A stretch of 22,848 bases of DNA, taken from assembly GCA_029747585.1 (NCBI GenBank), contig JAPEVF010000714.1, positions 1 through 22,848 of the forward strand, written 5' to 3'. This DNA is from Pleurotus djamor. Taxonomy: Eukaryota > Basidiomycota > Agaricomycetes > Agaricales > Pleurotaceae. The stretch's first letter is position 1. Each line of letters opens with the position of its first letter. This document shows positions 1 to 9,034 of this stretch, piece by piece. Under the pieces are notes generated by a model that saw only the letters and a program-made list of their open reading frames with translations, was not told the origin of the DNA and made no database searches. The position numbers were made by a program, and so were the translations under genes.

Positions 1-170
1 TAATTATGATGGTTCAGATCCACAGAGACGACACCAGATCTGACCTTGGATCCAAGTAACAGATTCCGGGGCTTACCAAACATGCCCGTCTGTGGCCACT
101 TTCGCCGGTGCCGTGCTTTCAAGTATCTATTACTCTTTCTCCGAAGGCATGCGCCTGCATGGCTGTTTAG

Positions 171-177
171 TATAAAT
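171..177 (+). promoter_or_regulatory. Putative TATA box of the P450 gene
   Basis: The sequence TATAAAT lies 120 bp upstream of the P450 start codon at 291. The distance leaves room for a 5' UTR of roughly 80-90 bases, which is normal for a fungal gene. The call rests on the motif and its position only; no transcript start is visible. Confidence 0.4.
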
Positions 178-290
178 GGCTGGGCACTGTGCATACCATA
201 CTGCATATCCCATCTCCCAAGGCCTCGTCTTCCCCGCCCTTCAAAAGTTTGTCAACACTCGTTGACAACTTCCCTCTCCCTTTCCTCACA

Positions 291-2315
291 ATGCCTTATA
301 CTGTGGGTCTGCAAGCAGCTGCTACAGCCTTTTTATACGCTGGATTTCCAACCCAGTTCACCCTCGCTATCATTATTGTCCTCCTCATTCTATATGTTAT
401 TTCTCGCCTCGAGCAAGACCAANCCCGATGCCCCCAAGACTCTCCCTGGACATCCTCTTTCTGCCATACAACCATTCTTCCAACGACGTTTCGACTTCCT
501 CAACTGGGGCTTCCAGGCGACGGGGCAAAACATCTTTCAGTTTCAACTTCTTCGGGTAAGTGTGGAGTGCCGAAATCACGCTACTCCTCGCTTATGCATG
601 CTGCTTTATCTCGACCCATCAGAATCAGGTCATCGTCGTATCAGGAGAACGAGCTCGAGAAACCTTCTTCGCCGCTAGAGGTCTCGATCTTGAACAGGGA
701 TTCAAGATCTTGTCTGGTGCTGTGGGTCCATTTCATGGATTCATCTTACTTCGGGTTTCTGATATTTCTGTGATTTGTGTGCTGTAGCTTCCCACTCTCA
801 AGGGTGTCACGTCAGACCTCCAAACCAAAGCCAGAAACGTGATTTACAAGCGACTCGCTACCGTTCAGCGCAATGCTTCTCTCAGTGAATGTGAGTAGGC
901 ACCCGCTGATCGCCTTCTATCTTCTTCGTCCTGGCTTACGGATTAATGCACCAGTGATACCCGCGATTTTGGAGGATTCTCGGCGAATCATGGAGAGTTG
1001 GGGATCCGGAGGATCTTTCGATCCCTTCGAAAAAGTTTACGAGGTAAGCGAACACACGACTTCACCCCTTAATTCAGCCGCACATATTCCCAAGAAACTC
1101 GACGTCTGACATGACTTTTTCATCTCCAGCTCATCTTCCAGACAACTGTCCGAAGTATCACTTGCTCGGAGATCGCGGATGACCCTGCCATTGTCGCGCG
1201 TCTCAAAGTTTTGTACGACAAACTCGATCATGGTACCACGCCAGCGACTGTTCTGGCGCCTTGGTTGCCTACACCAGCAATGCTGAAGAAGCTGTGGGCC
1301 ACCAAGGAGATTTATGATATCATTGTCCGCGCTATTGATACACGAAAGAGTAGCGGTATACCACAGAATGATACCCTTCAAATTCTGCTCGATGCCCAGG
1401 ACGACAAACTGATCATAGTCGGGGTGAGTTCGTTCCAAGTCAATTCTCCTGGCAAGACAACTGATCCCTTGTCGTCCTCTGACAGTTTATCATGGGTCTT
1501 TTGATCGCAGGCGCCCGTGCGACTGGTACCACAGGTAAATAGGTTTCGGTTATTTATAGACCTCGCAAAAATACTGATCGTTACTTGTTTTTGAAGCGTC
1601 TTGGTTAATTACATACTTGGGTGCGCACCCCGAATGGAGGGAAAAGGCTTCACGCGAGGTCGAGGCCCTTTTGGAGAGTTACCCCCTGCCCGATGATGAT
1701 GATGATGATGATTCGAACAAATCGAGATCATCATCGCTTTCAGCGCACTTGGCGACTATCCCTTTGGAAGCATGGGAAGGTGAAATGCCAGTGCTCGACT
1801 CTCTGATCCGCGAGACTCTGCGTGTTGCTCAGCCACATACTGCGATGAGACGAAACCTCGGACCCGACCTCTACATTGAAAACAAACGTATCCCAACGGG
1901 GTCATACGTCATCTACCCCTTCGCAGATGTCCATCTCGATCCGGAACTCTACCCTTCTCCATGGAAGTTCGACCCCTCACGCCCAGTTGAGACGAAAACA
2001 CCTTTCGGATATGTTGGTTGGGGAGGAGGTAAGCACTAATTCCCCTCTCCTTGTGTTCGTCAATCTTTTTTATGCACCGCTAATGCGAACTTGAAACAAA
2101 CAGGAAAAACCACTTGTCTGGGGACTCGCTTGGCGAAGCTCGAGCTGAAGATGATCTCTTCGCTTTTCTTACTTGGATTTTCTCATCGGATCGTTGATTC
2201 CAACGGCAAGCTTGCCGACCCGCTTCCACAACCTGATTGGAACGATATACATATGTGTCGACCGCCGAAAGGTTCATGCAATGTAAAATATGAACGCACG
2301 GATATCCGACTCTAG
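291..2315 (+). CDS. Cytochrome P450 monooxygenase, microsomal, basidiomycete CYP51-clan-like
   Basis: Eight exons: 291-555, 623-721, 788-890, 955-1043, 1130-1423, 1486-1534, 1597-2028, 2104-2315, giving 513 aa once the ambiguous base n at 423 is skipped; with it the frame breaks. A hydrophobic N-terminal anchor (about residues 21-36) suggests the ER membrane. Visible P450 signatures are the K-helix ExxR (E372-T-L-R375), the FDPSRP stretch, and the heme loop with the thiolate ligand Cys448 in WGGGKTTCLG. From memory of the family, the tail (AKLELK, then PLPQPDWNDIH) resembles basidiomycete P450s distantly related to lanosterol 14-demethylase. Oddities: the I-helix (AGARATGTT, about 291-299) lacks the usual acid-alcohol pair, the heme loop has Thr where Arg/His is usual two residues before Cys, and a run of seven Asp (332-338) lies between the I and K helices. 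It needs a P450 reductase partner. The substrate cannot be told, and no biosynthetic cluster is evident around it. Confidence 0.88.
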
Positions 2316-3783
2316 GCCTGGTGCCTTCATTCCTTCCCTTCCCTCCGCTCTTTCCTATTTCGCTCTATCACCACTCACCCATCACAAAACACCTTCATTT
2401 TTGCAACTTGCATCGCATCATCATTGTATGGTTATTATCCCAACTGTTGTAGTAAGCAATTATTCTTTTTTTTATCACTACGTAGAGCTCGCCCGGGGCT
2501 CCAGCCCAACGAGCGGTAGCGGACTAATTTATCATTATTCTATTCTACTATCTACGTATACATATGTAATAACGTATATAATAGAAGAGAAAGACCACGG
2601 ACTTATTAATCCCCCCTACCTCCATACTTACCACCACCGCCTCCGTACCTGTATCTAGAAGTTTCTATTCCCGGCCACATAGAGTATCATGTAGCATGCA
2701 GCACGTATTTAACTTAATATCATAGCTTACGCAACACTTGACCTTGACACTGGCAACCTAGAGTCAAACGCACCGCCAACAACCGTTATTGTGACAGACA
2801 TGGCGCGTGTTGCTTCTTGACGGAGAACTCCTGCATCATGCCGCATCGTGTAACATGTTCGTGGGCTCGGCCTCGGGAAAATTATAGGTGACAAGGGTAT
2901 TAGGCTAATAGGCACACATCGGTGACCAAAGGGCGAATTTGCCCTTCTCCGTAACCCTAAAAGCAACGCCATCCTATAGTCTCAGAACCCCAAAGTACCC
3001 ATGGATGATGACTGAGGGTTCCCTGTCCGGCTTCCTAGACAGTTTTGAGTCATGAATATTGAGTCCCTACCACGACTCTTAAAGCTTGGAGCTTGGGGGA
3101 TGTCGATGATCGATGATCGATGATCACTCAAAGGGTTTCCAGAGCATTTATTGTGGCTCAAGAGCCGGACACCTCGTAAGTTTATTTTTCAGGTAAATTT
3201 ACCGCTTCCATGAGCCACCCTTTTGACTAAGTGAGTATTCCTGTCTTCTATAGTAGTATCCCTTTAAGTATCAAATGAATAGACCATCACGACTACCTGG
3301 AGCACAACTCGACATGTGGCTTGGGACCGAGGATGCTCTATTTCACAGGGGCACTCACATAGGAGTAGGGATGAGACTCCTGTGTTGAAGCCAGATTGTT
3401 CTTGATCGCCCGGGGTTCGAGTTGGACCTCCAATCGCTATCGAGGTCCACATGTTTGGAAGAAACATTCAAGTACGCGAGGCACGCGGTGATATAATCTA
3501 TACTTTTGTAGTAGTGAACGTGCCCAGCCAAATAGGAATCCTGGCATTCACCGCGTTCTGACAATAATTCCAATTCCAGTGAGCTACGTTGGCTGGCTCT
3601 CTTTCGTTGGGCATGATTATATCTGTCATTAGAAGTTCCAAAAGGTGCCACCGACGATCAGGCAAGCTTTGGGGCACCCCACAAATTTTCGTGTATTACG
3701 GGGTCTTCCTGTAATAGTATGAGACTCGTGTAGGGAAGGGTAAATCAAAATGGACACCGACAGCTACGTATTTGACAAGCGCC
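2316..3783. other. Gene-free spacer, about 1.5 kb
   Basis: It lies between the 3' ends of the P450 and the RRG9-like gene. Only short open frames without recognisable similarity were found on either strand. It is pyrimidine-rich just after the P450 stop and holds a small tandem repeat at 3104-3124. No tRNA, transposon ends or convincing gene were seen. Confidence 0.6.
3104..3124. repeat. Three copies of a 7-bp unit (CGATGAT)
   Basis: Three perfect head-to-tail copies of CGATGAT, followed by a fourth partial match. The tract lies in noncoding sequence between two genes and has no evident role. It is a possible length-variable microsatellite. Confidence 0.75.
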
Positions 3784-4452
3784 TCACTGAAGTTCAAGCC
3801 TATCGTTTGCATGAACCCCAATAAGGCCCCCACGGCGACCTGGTCGGCCGTGTCCTTGTTTGAGAGACTGGACCTCACGAGCCTGCGCGTATTCCTTCTC
3901 CCTCTGCGCCCTCGCCATTCCTTCCTTGTACAACCTCTCCTGCGTCACCAATTTTGCCGTTTTCTCCTTCGGGGGCGTCCATTTACTTTTGAGAATCCTC
4001 CTAACGGCCTCCGGGCTGATCTTGAACTTGTCCGCAAGTACAGCAGTGGTAAACTGATCCTTGTCAAACTGGTGAAGTTGGCGCAAGCCTTCCATGGCCT
4101 CGCGTGATAGTTTACGTGGCGGCTGCCAGCCTTGTGGGAAGGACTCTTTGAGAACGCGTCGATGTGCCTGGAACTCTGGTGGAGTAGGTTCTCGGGGTGG
4201 CCTGCGTTTGTGAAGAGGTACTTTGTCTGGATTCGCGCCGTTCGCAGCGTCGTTGTCTTCGGAGAGGTCAACGGGAGTATCGTCGTCTGCTAAAATGGAC
4301 TGAGGAGTTGGGATTCCATGGATTCCCCATTTCTTCGTGGATAGAGGGGAGACGGACGAAGAGTAGAGCCGATGGATGGACGAGCGCGGACACGCTGAAC
4401 TGAAGAACGAAGAGAAAAGGGGTCGCAGCTGACGGTGAACTTGAAGTGCCAT
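3784..4452 (-). CDS. RRG9: RRG9/neugrin-like mitochondrial protein
   Basis: Single-exon model of 222 aa. The start (codon at 4452-4450) was chosen because it opens a typical mitochondrial presequence: MALQVHRQLRPLFSSFFSS followed by a RLYSSS stretch, rich in Arg and Ser and free of acidic residues. The middle carries the neugrin/Rrg9 signature: a proline/arginine-rich lead-in (RRPPREPTPPEFQAHRR), then a helix-turn-helix-like segment LADKFKISPEAVRRILKSKW followed by a Lys/Glu-rich helix. In yeast the family is required for respiratory growth and mitochondrial genome expression; that role is transferred, not seen. The last about 25 codons are unsure: another frame overlapping 3696-3878 is also open, so a frameshift or a missed 3' intron could change the C-terminus. 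It diverges from the coactosin gene across 198 bp. An ambiguous base at 4534 lies in the upstream region. Confidence 0.75.
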   Translation of the reverse strand: MALQVHRQLRPLFSSFFSSACPRSSIHRLYSSSVSPLSTKKWGIHGIPTPQSILADDDTPVDLSEDNDAANGANPDKVPLHKRRPPREPTPPEFQAHRRVLKESFPQGWQPPRKLSREAMEGLRQLHQFDKDQFTTAVLADKFKISPEAVRRILKSKWTPPKEKTAKLVTQERLYKEGMARAQREKEYAQAREVQSLKQGHGRPGRRGGLIGVHANDRLELQ

Positions 4453-4650
4453 TTTTCGTGTCGTATTTCTCGGAGGATGGAAGAAACTCAGGTGGCTTGG
4501 GCGTCTCTTACTTCGAATCAATAGGCGCCCATTNAAATCAGTGATCGTTAGCTGTGCATGATCACTTTGGCTTGACTTGGTCTTTCTGTTTCTCTCCACT
4601 CACTTGGTTTTTCCTTCTTCGCCGCTCTCCTCTTTGCTCCTCTGCCCCCG
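4453..4650. promoter_or_regulatory. Shared divergent promoter region (RRG9-like / coactosin)
   Basis: Only 198 bp separate the two start codons, so both core promoters and both 5' UTRs must fit here. The coactosin-proximal half is a T/C-rich tract on the plus strand (about 4580-4650), which is common upstream of fungal start codons. No clear TATA box was identified. The n at 4534 falls in this interval. Confidence 0.45.
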
Positions 4651-5501
4651 ATGGCCGACGTCTCGGACTCTGCAATTAACGAAGGTAAGATTCAGCAACC
4701 CATCTTGAACCAACTGCAGCCTGATCATTACGCCCGCTCAGCCTATCTCGATGTGCGGTCCGACAAGACCGAAACGAACTGGTTGCTCCTCGACTACCAG
4801 GTCCATTTCTCTCATTCACTTGCTCTCAATTTGCGCTGACATCGCTCTCCAACACAGTCCGACCGTTCTGATACGCTCACCGTCACCCAAACGGGCACAG
4901 GCGGCCTAACAGAGCTTCGAGAAGTCCTGGACGACTCCAAAGCTTCGTTCGCCTACGTTCGTGTAAGGTACTCAAATGACAAAGAGTCCACGCGCGAGAA
5001 GTTCATCTTGGTGGTTGGTTTCTCTCAAAACGCACTTTGTTATCCTCCGTTGAATTGATGAAATCGCGCTCTCTCCCTTGGCGATCACCACGGATCCCGT
5101 TGCGTTTGTAGGTATGGATCGGTCCTCAATGTAAAGTCATGAGAAAGGCAAAGGTAGGTGTTCAATGAACTTCCGACCTTTCATAGCGCCTAACCCCCCA
5201 CCCCACCTATCTGTTACTCAAACTCGTGTTCTGATGATCTGCCTGTTTCTCTGGTCTTTCTTGAACGGCTACGTTAGATATCCGTTCACGCTGCTGACGT
5301 CAAGAGTGTTCTGCGGGTCTACTCTATCGAGGTTGCGGCTCGCGAGAAGGGTGACTTGGATGAGGACCCCATCGTCATCAAACTCAGAAAGGTCAATTCT
5401 TCCTCTGCCACCTCCTAATCGATCGTTAGACTTAATCTGACTGACGGTATTCATCACGGTTGTTTCTTCAGGCCGGAGGAGCGAGCTACGATGGTGTCTA
5501 G
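4651..5501 (+). CDS. Coactosin-like ADF-homology actin-binding protein
   Basis: Six exons: 4651-4684, 4742-4800, 4858-5013, 5112-5153, 5278-5391, 5472-5501, giving 144 aa, the normal size for coactosin. The product is one ADF-H domain: an N-terminal helix (SDSAINEAYLDVRSD), the core strand TNWLLLDY, the TGTGGL turn, a VLDDSKASFAYVRV strand, the KFILVVWIGPQ segment with RKAK, and the VHAADVKSVL helix. The C-terminus, ASYDGV, is also typical. Coactosins bind F-actin in the cytosol and do not sever filaments as cofilin does. Three of the five 5' splice sites are weak (gtccat, gttggt, gtcaat), and intron 1 (57 bp) is open in frame. The start is fixed by homology of MADVSDSAINEA to the family N-terminus. 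Family assignment is firm; fungal function is inferred. Confidence 0.9.
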
Positions 5502-5716
5502 TCTCGCCAAGACGTTTTACCTTGCTTAATTATCCGCTGTGTTTTCGTTTATGTTTGGAATTGTCAATTTCCATTTAGTCTGTCGTATTCTCGATGCCCT
5601 GAGTGTGTTTAATCGTGGATGTAGGTACCAAGATTTGATTTTACAGAAGTTACACTTTGTGAAATTCTCTCCTCCTCCTCCAAGTGCCATTCATAAACCC
5701 CGCGATTGCGTCGTAC

Positions 5717-6830
5717 TCATTGAGTAGCAAACTTGGAAAGTCCCTGGATACTTTGCTCTTCAAGCCTCATGCCAACCCACTCGGACATCGGCTTCGCACC
5801 CAAGGTCTTCTCATAGAAGTCGATTGAGGGTTGGTTCCACTGCGCATAATGAATTAGGATATATAGGCAGTTTCAGGAAGGAGCGAAACCATCAGTCGCT
5901 CCAAACTTTAGGGGGTTTTCATGGAAGGAAACGCACCTTGAGTACAGACCAGTCCATACGCGCACAGTCCTTTCAAATTACGAAGTTTGCATGCCAAGTT
6001 AGCGGCTGTTAAGCTTCCATGCACGCACCCCGTCCCCCTTCAAATGGGGTTTGATGGGGGTTTAAGAAAAGATGTATTTACCTTTGCCTGTGCCACCTTG
6101 CCTAGCTCGCCAAAGAAAGCCTTTCCTATGCCTTGACCCCTTTTTTCGGGCTTTACATAGAGATCTTCCAACTGTGGATCGCATGTCGAAGAACATACGG
6201 TCGGAGGGAGAAAACGAGAGACGATGTCAAACTCAAATGCAAAAACGGAACAGAATCCTCTGAACTCAACACGCACGTACAAACCAGGCCTTCCTGTCCA
6301 GGTGGAGAAGTTAAAGAAGTATAAGGCTAGACCGATCGGTGTTCCGGGCTCAGTCGGTGTACCCGAAACGGCCAGGAGTGCATGCGCTACAGGCGTTTCG
6401 CTGAAGAGGTTTTTCAATATCTAGTCGTGTAGACAAAGAAGTTGGGTGAGTACTGGGAATGCAGGTGGATGAATTGGATAACGAGATAGAGATAGCTGGA
6501 TCGAGGGCACGGTGGACCGGAAGCAGAAGCTTCCCCCCTCTTGAGATCCTTCGGGAATTGCCCGATGAACACGAACCGACTCACCAGCTGGGGTGTTGCC
6601 TTGGCGGACTCTGGCTCTTTCTCGTAAGTGGCCTGCATGCCAGGAACGAGGTATTTGCGTAAGTCGCTCGAAGGCGAAGCAGAGTCGCATCATGACATAC
6701 AAGCTCCTTGATTAATTGTAATATAGTGTCCTAGTCCGTCGTCAACTTGGAAAGACTTCGCCGCACCATCGAGACGACTTACCACATCGCTTTCATTAGC
6801 AGGTCTGATATGAAAATCGGTCGAGGCCAT
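5717..6830 (-). CDS. Diamine (spermidine/spermine) N-acetyltransferase-like GNAT protein
   Basis: Seven exons in transcript order: 6830-6783, 6730-6701, 6632-6585, 6420-6277, 6171-6082, 5969-5937, 5839-5717, giving 171 aa. All six introns are phase 0, and two exons are micro-exons of 30 and 33 nt. The GNAT acetyl-CoA loop is R101-G-Q-G-I-G106, preceded by LEDLYVKPEKR. The distal part is SIDFYEKTLGAKPMSEW. From memory, human SSAT1 is also 171 aa and uses Glu92, Asp93 and Tyr140; this model has E92, D93 and Y140 at the same numbers, which argues for a catalytically intact enzyme acetylating a polyamine or a related small amine with acetyl-CoA in the cytosol. Substrate choice is not readable, since thialysine acetyltransferases share this fold. 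It is convergent with the coactosin gene and divergent from NAC-beta. Confidence 0.88.
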
Positions 6831-7085
6831 TTTTTCTCTTTTTATTTCGCAATGGCTGGGATCAGATTATCTGGCACACTAGCAGGTGGCGCTTACTTCC
6901 AACTTGTAAGGAGCTGACTAACTCGGTTCCCTGAGCGAAGAAAAGGTGGGCGATCGGGGATGAGGGGAACTGTATTTACAGGTGTTTACCAAAGGCATTG
7001 AACCTTATTCTGGTTTTTCATCCTCATCGTCCACAACAGTCTTAGGGCAGGCCTTCACCGATCCTAAGTTCCAAAATTCTACACC
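6831..7085. promoter_or_regulatory. Shared divergent promoter region (GNAT / NAC-beta)
   Basis: 255 bp lie between the two divergent start codons. A T-rich tract (about 6831-6852) abuts the GNAT start codon. The sequence before the NAC-beta ATG is ACACC, a favourable translation-start context. No individual factor sites were identified with confidence. Confidence 0.4.
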
Positions 7086-7815
7086 ATGGACCCAGTAAAA
7101 TTGGCTAAGCTTCAGGCGCAAGCTGCAGCCAACAGGATCGGTGAGTCCCCAGGCTCCATAAAAATCAGTGTTGAGGTCGAACTGACCAGTTTCGTTTTCA
7201 TGCTCTCTCTGCTTGGCTTGTAATTTTGTGGACGACGCGGATTGGGTTGGATAGGTGGCAAGGGAACTGTGCGCCGTAAAATTGTGCGGAAGACAAAGCC
7301 TTCTGCTGCCCAGGATGACAAAAANGTTGCAAGGCGCTCTCAAAAAGCTGAACGTGCAACCCATTCCCGGCGTTGAGGAAGTCAACATGTTCAGAGAGGA
7401 TGGAAACGTATTGCACTTCACGGCACCCAAAGGTGAGTTGTGGCAGCGCGCACCGTTACGTTTTCGCGTGTACGGCGTGGCCTCGGGTCATGACGCGTCC
7501 CCCAAGTGCTTTTCGTGCGATGCGTGGATTAACTGACGCTTTTTCTTTTTCTTCGCAGTTCACGCGGCTCTGTCTGCCAATACCTTTGCCATTTACGGCG
7601 CTGGACACGTAAAGGAATTGACGGAGCTCGTGCCAGGCATCCTCAACCAACTCGGCCCTGATTCGCTTGCTTCGCTGCGTAAATTGGCGGAATCATACCA
7701 AGCCATTCAACAAGGCCAGCAACGGCCACCGAATGCTGCTGAGGAAGATGACGACGATGTACCCGACTTGGTGGAAAACTTTGACGTCGAGGCTGATAAA
7801 GCTGCCCTCGATTAA
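7086..7815 (+). CDS. EGD1: Nascent polypeptide-associated complex, beta subunit (BTF3/Egd1 family)
   Basis: Three exons: 7086-7140, 7255-7432, 7559-7815, giving 162 aa when the ambiguous n at 7325 is skipped; without that the frame breaks between the DDKK and LQGALKKL segments. The N-terminus ([20 protein letters not shown]) and the basic ribosome-binding segment [10 protein letters not shown] are typical, followed by the NAC barrel domain ([19 protein letters not shown], then [20 protein letters not shown]) and an acidic tail ([18 protein letters not shown]). With NAC-alpha it forms the heterodimer that binds at the ribosome exit tunnel and shields nascent chains from mis-targeting. The alpha partner is not in this window. 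Length and domain order match the family. The start is supported by homology and by the ACACC context. Confidence 0.95.
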
Positions 7816-9034
7816 ACGACCTTTTCTCTCCGTCTCTTCGGAGCAGTGACCGTGTTTGTGGGGGTGAAATTAGGGGAAAGGGGAGGGGGGAAGTTTAGGA
7901 TCAAGGAGGGCAGTTGTTAAATTTCTGCGGTTGTTTGTATTCGCATCGTACCCCTTCAAGCTTCATTCTCGTTTTTCACATCTCATCATCCGTAAACAGC
8001 TCCTCCCAGTCGTCTGATTCATCATGCATGCTCGTTCTCACCTCTGCTGTCTTATCAATGCTAAACTCGTACCCAACAAATGCCTTCCCACTTTGCAAAT
8101 TTTTCTACACACCAGTTAACTCCCCGCATGCGCGCACTGGAACCCGGCAACTTCCACCTACGCCTACCTTCTCTGATTCCTACACGCTTTCTCCGGAATG
8201 ATTTGATTAGTCTGCGTTTGGTGCTTGTTATTTTGAGCTATCTGCAACCTTCTACCCCCATCATCGTCCACATGTTCGTAGGTGCGCAAATTCTCGAATG
8301 TTTCCCTTGACACATGGTCTAAAACTATAAATTTCGACGTGGGTATACGCTTGAGCAGCGTCCCGACGTCGGGTACACCTCACGCAGAGGCTTTGCCGTT
8401 CCTAAAGTCTCGGATACCTTCATTCCCGCATGACACAAATATGTTTCATCATCATCACCATCATGACTTTGCGCATCCGAGTGTCGTGAGTATGTTGCGC
8501 CAATCATAGGTGCTGCACTCGCTAATTTCGATCGGTAGACAACCAGGTCAAACAGAGGTGTGGGTAATATAGCCCGGGCCCGGACCGTCACCACACCCTT
8601 GTTCGTGCACGTCAACGCATCTGTAAACAAGTGTTTACGCACCCTACAGGTCATCTACATCTATGCCTGTGTCATTCACACACNCGGNTTGTCTGNATCT
8701 TCGATGCTAACTAGCCGGATAGGTCCTCCAATGTATTACTTACGTCTTTNCGTTTACGCATGAACTAGGCTCACCACCCGGGTTTGAAATTCGCATCCTG
8801 ATATCAAGTGAGCCAGTCGTGTCTCGAGCTCAACACTCGTGTCCATGCTGATTTTGGGTCCTTTCGTGCAGGTTCCGGCTCCGGAGCTTCATGTAAATGC
8901 TCTTAGGCGAAGTACGCTACCGAAACATTCTCCTTGATGTGATATAGTACAGGTGGCCTTTCTCTAGCTATTTTGGAGATCCAATGAGCAATCGCGTACG
9001 ACTGCCCTCTGTTGACAAGTTGTTTCCCACTAAC
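7816..9034. other. Gene-free interval between NAC-beta and the HET gene
   Basis: About 1.2 kb holding the 3' flanks of two convergent genes. A purine-rich, G-heavy tract (about 7858-7910) follows the NAC-beta stop and is probably 3' UTR. A CAT-rich run sits at 8449-8464. Four ambiguous bases (8684, 8688, 8696, 8750) cluster within 67 bp and mark locally poor sequence. Short open frames here show no domain-like content. Confidence 0.6.

Noticed and set aside
3414..3422. tRNA B-box-like GGTTCGAGT on the plus strand
   Set aside because: No A box at the right distance upstream and no cloverleaf pairing could be found around it, so a tRNA or tRNA-derived SINE is not supported.
2727..3651. Three minus-strand open frames in the spacer after the P450
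   Set aside because: Short, no domain-like content, no coherent splicing into a larger product and composition unlike the neighbouring genes.
7914..8310. Plus-strand open frames just after NAC-beta
   Set aside because: They follow the NAC-beta stop directly, are serine/leucine/proline-rich without motifs, and fit a pyrimidine-rich 3' UTR better.
8449..8470. CAT-rich stretch that could encode a His run
   Set aside because: It lies in a gene-free interval with no supporting frame, splice sites or homology; treated as simple sequence.
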